DNA of 26,937 nt from NCBI GenBank assembly GCA_024698065.1, contig JAILRR010000033.1, forward strand, positions 1-26,937. Direction: 5' to 3'. The notes beneath the pieces are model-generated. The model saw only the letters and a program-made list of their open reading frames with translations. It did no database searches and was not told where the DNA came from. Origin of the DNA: Bacilli bacterium. GTDB lineage: Bacteria; Bacillota_I; Bacilli_A; RFN20; CAG-826. This document shows, piece by piece, positions 23,515 to 26,937 of the stretch. A program made the translations under genes and the position numbers. Positions within the stretch are counted from its first letter, which is position 1; every line of letters begins with the position of its first letter.

Positions 23515-24636
23515 TTATCTCGTTCTTCTTGGGGTGACAAGCTCGATGATTGAGTCGTCTTTTGGATCAACGATGACGAAGGTTTTTCCTTCTCCAACGA
23601 ATTTGAGAACGACATCCTCAGAGCCCAAAGCACGGACGGCTTGGGAGACATAGAGGGCGTTGAACGCGATCTCAAGTCTTTCGCCGGTGTAAAGGATGAT
23701 GGAGAGTTTTTCGGATCCACTTCCGTTTTGGTCACCGGATGAGGAAATCTCAACCCCGTCATTTGTCATGAGAAGCTTAACAACGGCGGCGCTGTCGGTG
23801 GAGAGAACGGAAACACGGTCGATTGAGTTCAAAAGCTGAGCAGCATTGACTTGAAGCGAATAATTGAAGTCCTGAGGGACGATGGATTTAGAAATTGGGT
23901 AATCTCCAGCGATTAAGCGGGTGGACACGGTTGTGTTGCCAAAGGAGAGGATCATCTTCTCGCCGGTGGAGCAAATCTCAACCTCATAATTGTTTTCGAA
24001 GAGTTTAACGATGTCGTTGATGGTCTTAGCTGAAACGTTGGCAAAGAATCTCACAGATTCATCAATTTGGACCGATTTCCTGGAAAGACGGGCGCTATCA
24101 GTTGCAGTAGCGGTGAATAATCCGCCTTCCGCTTTAAGGTTGATGGCTGTGAGGATTGGACGGGTGTCTTTATCAAGAGCCGCAAAAGCGGTTTGTTCGA
24201 TGATTCTCGTGAAATCTGTGCAAGAGATGGAGAAGACTGGACCGGTTTTCTCAAGATCGATATCTGGGTATTCATCAGCTGGAGCGCATGGAAGTTTGAA
24301 GGTGGTATTGCCATCGTCAACTTTCGCAACACTTTCATCAATGATATCCAAAGAGAGTTCATCGCCTTCCATCTTTCTGACGATTTCGGTTAATGAACGG
24401 GCGGTGATGAGAGAGGAACCTAAGCTGTAGTTTCTGATGATTTCTTTTTCGTTGAGTTTAAGAGGGACTCTAGTGAAAACAGTGACATCACCATTTGAAG
24501 CGGTGATCTCCAAACCAATGCTGGTCATCTCCATTTTGAAACAAAGGAGAAGTGGGTTGGCGTTCTTGGCACCAATACCACGTCCAGCGATAAGAAGCCC
24601 TTTTAAGAATTGTTCTTTATCAATCGTGAATCTCAT
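23515..24636 (-). CDS. dnaN: DNA polymerase III sliding clamp, beta subunit
   Basis: 373 aa, the standard size for three clamp domains. MRFTIDKEQFLKGL opens domain I. The C-terminus IELVTPRRTR matches the usual end, which in other species reads LVMPMRL/R. The dimeric ring tethers polymerase III and other partners to DNA. The SD GGAGG sits 8 nt before the ATG. It lies 137 bp downstream of dnaA with no terminator between, so the two are probably co-transcribed. The gap holds the origin unwinding module. Confidence 0.95.
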   Translation of the reverse strand: MRFTIDKEQFLKGLLIAGRGIGAKNANPLLLCFKMEMTSIGLEITASNGDVTVFTRVPLKLNEKEIIRNYSLGSSLITARSLTEIVRKMEGDELSLDIIDESVAKVDDGNTTFKLPCAPADEYPDIDLEKTGPVFSISCTDFTRIIEQTAFAALDKDTRPILTAINLKAEGGLFTATATDSARLSRKSVQIDESVRFFANVSAKTINDIVKLFENNYEVEICSTGEKMILSFGNTTVSTRLIAGDYPISKSIVPQDFNYSLQVNAAQLLNSIDRVSVLSTDSAAVVKLLMTNDGVEISSSGDQNGSGSEKLSIILYTGERLEIAFNALYVSQAVRALGSEDVVLKFVGEGKTFVIVDPKDDSIIELVTPRRTR

Positions 24637-24671
24637 CTATGCGTCCTCCGATTACTCTCTTTCTCTTTTTC

Positions 24672-24714
24672 TAATTATCTTATTAATAATAGATGGCTGT
24701 GGAAATGTGGATAT
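24672..24714. other. Origin unwinding module: DnaA boxes, GC step and DnaA-trios
   Basis: Read from dnaA towards dnaN (minus): ATATCCACA (24714-24706) directly abuts TTTCCACA-type box ATTTCCACA (24706-24698). GCC follows, then AT-rich triplets CTATTATTAATAA. On the opposite strand these read TAA-TAA-TAG towards the boxes. B. subtilis has the same order (boxes, GC cluster, DnaA-trio) between dnaA and dnaN, where DnaA opens the duplex. Both boxes are 8/9 matches to TTWTNCACA. Confidence 0.7.
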
Positions 24715-24773
24715 CTCTGTTGTTTTAAGAATATTTTCTAACATCCTCTTTTTACAACCTATAAATATATTAT

Positions 24774-26132
24774 TTATTTTAGCCTATTTTTAAGCTCTTC
24801 GATAGCCTCTTGCATAGCTTTGTTATTTTTCAACTCGTTATCCACTTTTGTAACGGCTGTCATAACGGTGGCGTGATCACGTCCTCCGAAGAATTGGCCT
24901 ATCTTAACGAATGGCATATCAAGCAACATTCTAATAAGGTACATCGCTATATGCCTAGCCATGGCAATCTGGGCAGTTCTGACTTTTGAGCTGAGCTGGA
25001 ATAAGGTCAAACCATAATATTGTGCTACGGTCTCTGCTATCCTTTTTTCAGATAGTTTAGCCTGATCATCCTGGACATCGGTGAGAGATTTAACGGCCTC
25101 CATCGCTGTGTGGATGTCGATGTGTTTGGTTGGTTTAATGTTGATGACATAGAAAAGGAGTCTCGCTAAAGCACCTTCAAGCTCACGGACGTTTCTGCCA
25201 AACCTTTCCGCCAAGAATGAGATAACTTCAGGATCGAAATCATCAACAGTCATGCCATCTGAGTGGTTGATCTTCATTTTTAAGATCTGCTCACATGTGG
25301 TTTTCTCTGGTGTATTAATAGGTAAAGGCAAACCTTGGGTGAATCTCGTCTTCAACCTCTCATCCAAATCGCGAAGTTTTGACGGTGGTTGATCGCTTGT
25401 TAAGGCAATCTGCTTACCCATGGAGTAGAAGTGGTTATAAATCGAGAAGAAGGTTTCTTCGGTGGCTTTCTTGTTTGAAAGGAATTGAACATCATCGACA
25501 AGAAGAACATCGACTGAGTTTTTGAACCAATCAACAATCGAAACACCTTCTTTGTCACCTTTGACATATTTCACATACTCATCAAGGAATTCTTGAGCGT
25601 GAACATAAAGAACCCTCTTATTTGGGAATTTCTCTTTGATTGCGTTTCCAATCGCGTGGAGAAGATGGGTTTTGCCTAAACCGCTATCTCCATATAAATA
25701 AAGAGGATTATAAAGGTTACCTGGGTTTTGGCTGATCATAAGGGAAGCTTGGAAGGCTTCGAGGTTAGATTGGCCAGAAACGAAGGTTTGGAATGTGTAG
25801 TTTGGGTTTAAGACGGAATCTGAAAAATATTCAGGTTTTGCAGGCTTTTTTTCAGAAATCGTCTTCAAATCAGCCGCAACAACGAAATCAAATTCAAAAT
25901 CGCTGCCGGTGACTTCGTTGATGGAAGAATTCACGATATCGATGTATTTCATCTTGATGATCGTGGCGGCTAAACCGCTATTAACGACGACGATAATTTT
26001 GCTTCCGTTTACCGAGTGGATATAGCTTTCAGCAAAAAAAGAATCGTAGACGATGTTGTCTGCGAGTTTGATTTTGATTTTGGCTAAGGTGCGGTCCCAA
26101 AGCGCTGTTAATTCGCTGATTGTTAATTCCAT
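24774..26132 (-). CDS. dnaA: Chromosomal replication initiator DnaA
   Basis: 452 aa from the ATG at 26132 (MELTISELTALWDRTLAKIK). A GTG at 26159 would add nine residues but has no SD and lies among DnaA-box-like sequence. Domain I is ~1-85, with a short linker (~86-108). AAA+ Walker A is GDSGLGKTH (148-156) and Walker B LLVDDVQF (210-217). The C-terminal DNA-binding domain carries the DnaA signature FGGRDHATV (415-423). It binds DnaA boxes and melts the origin. No clear SD. Boxes upstream probably make it self-regulating. Confidence 0.97.
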   Translation of the reverse strand: MELTISELTALWDRTLAKIKIKLADNIVYDSFFAESYIHSVNGSKIIVVVNSGLAATIIKMKYIDIVNSSINEVTGSDFEFDFVVAADLKTISEKKPAKPEYFSDSVLNPNYTFQTFVSGQSNLEAFQASLMISQNPGNLYNPLYLYGDSGLGKTHLLHAIGNAIKEKFPNKRVLYVHAQEFLDEYVKYVKGDKEGVSIVDWFKNSVDVLLVDDVQFLSNKKATEETFFSIYNHFYSMGKQIALTSDQPPSKLRDLDERLKTRFTQGLPLPINTPEKTTCEQILKMKINHSDGMTVDDFDPEVISFLAERFGRNVRELEGALARLLFYVINIKPTKHIDIHTAMEAVKSLTDVQDDQAKLSEKRIAETVAQYYGLTLFQLSSKVRTAQIAMARHIAMYLIRMLLDMPFVKIGQFFGGRDHATVMTAVTKVDNELKNNKAMQEAIEELKNRLK

Positions 26133-26430
26133 AAGAATTCGGTAGACAAAATTTACCACAATTCACAAATAAAGAACTATCTTTTTTATGTCTTTGATTA
26201 AGTTATCCACACTTTTTTGCGGATAAAGTGCCCATTAAACCAATACTATTTAGTTTATCCACTAGATTTATTGTGGAAAACTTGTTGATAAAATGTAAAA
26301 CTTTTGAAAAATGTGGACAACAATAGGTTGAAAATGCCTATCAACAATTACAATCTCGCTAAACGAAAGTCCTTGCCTAAAGAATATGGTTTTGCCACAT
26401 TAACCACACCGTGGATTTCACCTATTTGTT
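26133..26430. other. oriC: oriC: DnaA-box cluster upstream of dnaA
   Basis: A gene-free AT-rich stretch with clustered boxes (consensus TTWTNCACA). Exact: TTATCCACA 26203-26211 (+) and TTTTCCACA 26280-26272 (-). One mismatch: TTATCCGCA 26226-26218 (-), TTATCCACT 26255-26263 (+), TTATCAACA 26291-26283 (-), TTGTCCACA 26320-26312 (-), TTTACCACA 26152-26160 (+), TTTGCCACA 26391-26399 (+), TTAACCACA 26400-26408 (+). Position between rpmH and dnaA and outward gene orientation fit a Firmicute origin. The remaining ~200 bp (26431-26620) is AT-rich, with no ORF or strong motif seen. Confidence 0.9.
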
Positions 26431-26622
26431 GGTAAGTGAGATGAAATTTCGTCATCCAAAAAGTACTAATTTTTCGCTTATTTACACTTTAAAAATCAAA
26501 GATAGGAATGATGGCTATTAGGATATCTTTCGAATGTAAACTTTCCATGCGATTCCTTGTTTTTGGCTGTTTTTGAAGTCACTGCTACCTATTAATAAGG
26601 AAACACGCACGCGAGAAGGGTC

Positions 26623-26628
26623 TATAAT
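26623..26628 (+). promoter_or_regulatory. Possible upstream promoter (P1) of rpmH
   Basis: A consensus TATAAT -10 with a poor -35, 36 bp upstream of the main -10. It could be a tandem promoter. Confidence 0.35.
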
Positions 26629-26635
26629 TCTTTTA

Positions 26636-26664
26636 TTGTTTTACTAAGTAGTAAAACTTATAAT
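26636..26664 (+). promoter_or_regulatory. rpmH-rnpA promoter with inverted-repeat operator
   Basis: -35 TTGTTT (26636-26641), 17 bp, -10 TATAAT (26659-26664). The spacer is filled by the inverted repeat TTTTACTAAGTAGTAAAA (26639-26656), which overlaps the -35. The leader is ~30 nt, ending in a strong SD. Confidence 0.7.
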
Positions 26665-26700
26665 CTCTTAGCACGTAAGTGAACCTCGGAGGAAAAGTAC

Positions 26701-26835
26701 ATGAAAAAAACATACCAACCATCTAAAATCAAACATGCCAATGAAGCTGGATTCCGTGCCAGAATGTCCACCCACAATGGCCGTAAAGTCTTAGCCCGTC
26801 GTCGCGCCAAAGGCAGAGCCAGAATCGCTGCCTAA
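26701..26835 (+). CDS. rpmH: 50S ribosomal protein L34
   Basis: 44 aa, too short for most ORF filters. MKKTYQPSKIKHANEAGFRARM, then NGRKVLARRRAKGRARI, is unmistakable L34, rich in Arg and Lys. CGGAGGAAAAGTAC precedes the ATG. rpmH next to rnpA and near oriC is the usual bacterial arrangement. No terminator separates it from rnpA. Confidence 0.97.
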   Translation: MKKTYQPSKIKHANEAGFRARMSTHNGRKVLARRRAKGRARIAA

Positions 26836-26862
26836 TTTTTCCTTTTGTTTTAAGGACGCCTA

Positions 26863-26937
26863 ATGAAAAAAGAGAACAGAATTCTCAAATATGAAGAGTT
26901 TTCCGAAATTATCGGTTCATCTAGGCGTATCAGAACG
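26863..26937 (+). CDS. rnpA: Ribonuclease P protein component, N-terminal fragment (cut by window edge)
   Basis: 25 codons are visible, open to the edge: MKKENRILKYEEFSEIIGSS, then RRIRT. The start resembles the RnpA opening (KxxRIxKxxEFxxI). AAGGA precedes the ATG by ~8 nt, and the gene lies 27 nt behind rpmH. RnpA binds the RNase P RNA and helps mature tRNA 5' ends. The catalytic-domain RNR motif lies outside the window. The call rests on position plus the N-terminal pattern. Confidence 0.88.
   Translation, partial: MKKENRILKYEEFSEIIGSSRRIRT

Noticed and set aside
23427..23762. Long in-frame N-terminal extension of the S4-domain protein (186-aa reading)
   Set aside because: The extra part runs antisense-free through the dnaN 3' end and its terminator in another frame. 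The GTG at 23426 with GAGGTG gives the normal 74-aa YaaA.

Overview
This window is the chromosomal replication-origin region of a Gram-positive-type bacterium (Bacillota or a walled relative of the Mollicutes such as an Erysipelotrichia- or RF39-like lineage; the lineage is inference). The gene order rnpA-rpmH / oriC / dnaA-dnaN-yaaA-recF-gyrB-gyrA is the classic Firmicute origin block. serS, a small SRP RNA and tadA lie nearby, as is common in Firmicutes. TGA is used as a stop in several ATGA stop/start overlaps, so the standard bacterial code applies and a Mycoplasma-type code is excluded.

Layout. Positions 1-2635 (minus): a PIN-domain protein cut by the window edge, a ROK sugar kinase and a nitroreductase. 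2636-4254: a DUF1275/YoaK membrane protein (+) converging on a Pr6Pr-type membrane protein (-), with a shared bidirectional terminator. 4341-7428 (-): a metG-rlmD operon with its own promoter, leader hairpin and terminator. 7455-7803 (-): rpmE (L31) as a single-gene unit with a hairpin leader. 7843-8931 (-): a metallo-hydrolase and a small membrane protein. 9051-9902: an orphan AbiEi-like winged-helix protein (+) with a duplicated promoter. 9922-11280 (-): an M50-like membrane protein with a degenerate active site, preceded by a highly structured non-coding stretch. 11313-14347 (-): a CtpE-like P-type ATPase and a TetR regulator, overlapping by 4 nt. 14439-15046 (-): tadA directly behind the SRP RNA gene, then the serS terminator. 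15061-23426 (-): a probable operon yaaA-recF-gyrB-gyrA-glycosyltransferase-serS. 23464-26132 (-): dnaN and dnaA. 26133-26700: oriC. 26701-26937 (+): rpmH and the start of rnpA.

How it works together. Genes on both sides point away from the origin. DnaA boxes lie upstream of dnaA. A B. subtilis-like basal unwinding module (DnaA boxes, GC step, DnaA-trios) lies between dnaA and dnaN, so the origin appears bipartite. Other points of interest: the rpmH and yaaA-recF-gyr promoters share an inverted repeat abutting the -10; three promoters place the start codon at or within about 3 nt of the predicted transcript start (candidate leaderless mRNAs); both gyrase subunits carry residues known elsewhere as quinolone-resistance substitutions; and 11114-11279 holds an unexplained multi-stem structure. 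I saw no insertion sequence, CRISPR array, tRNA or rRNA. I found no convincing wholly new multi-gene system; the novel candidates are regulatory.
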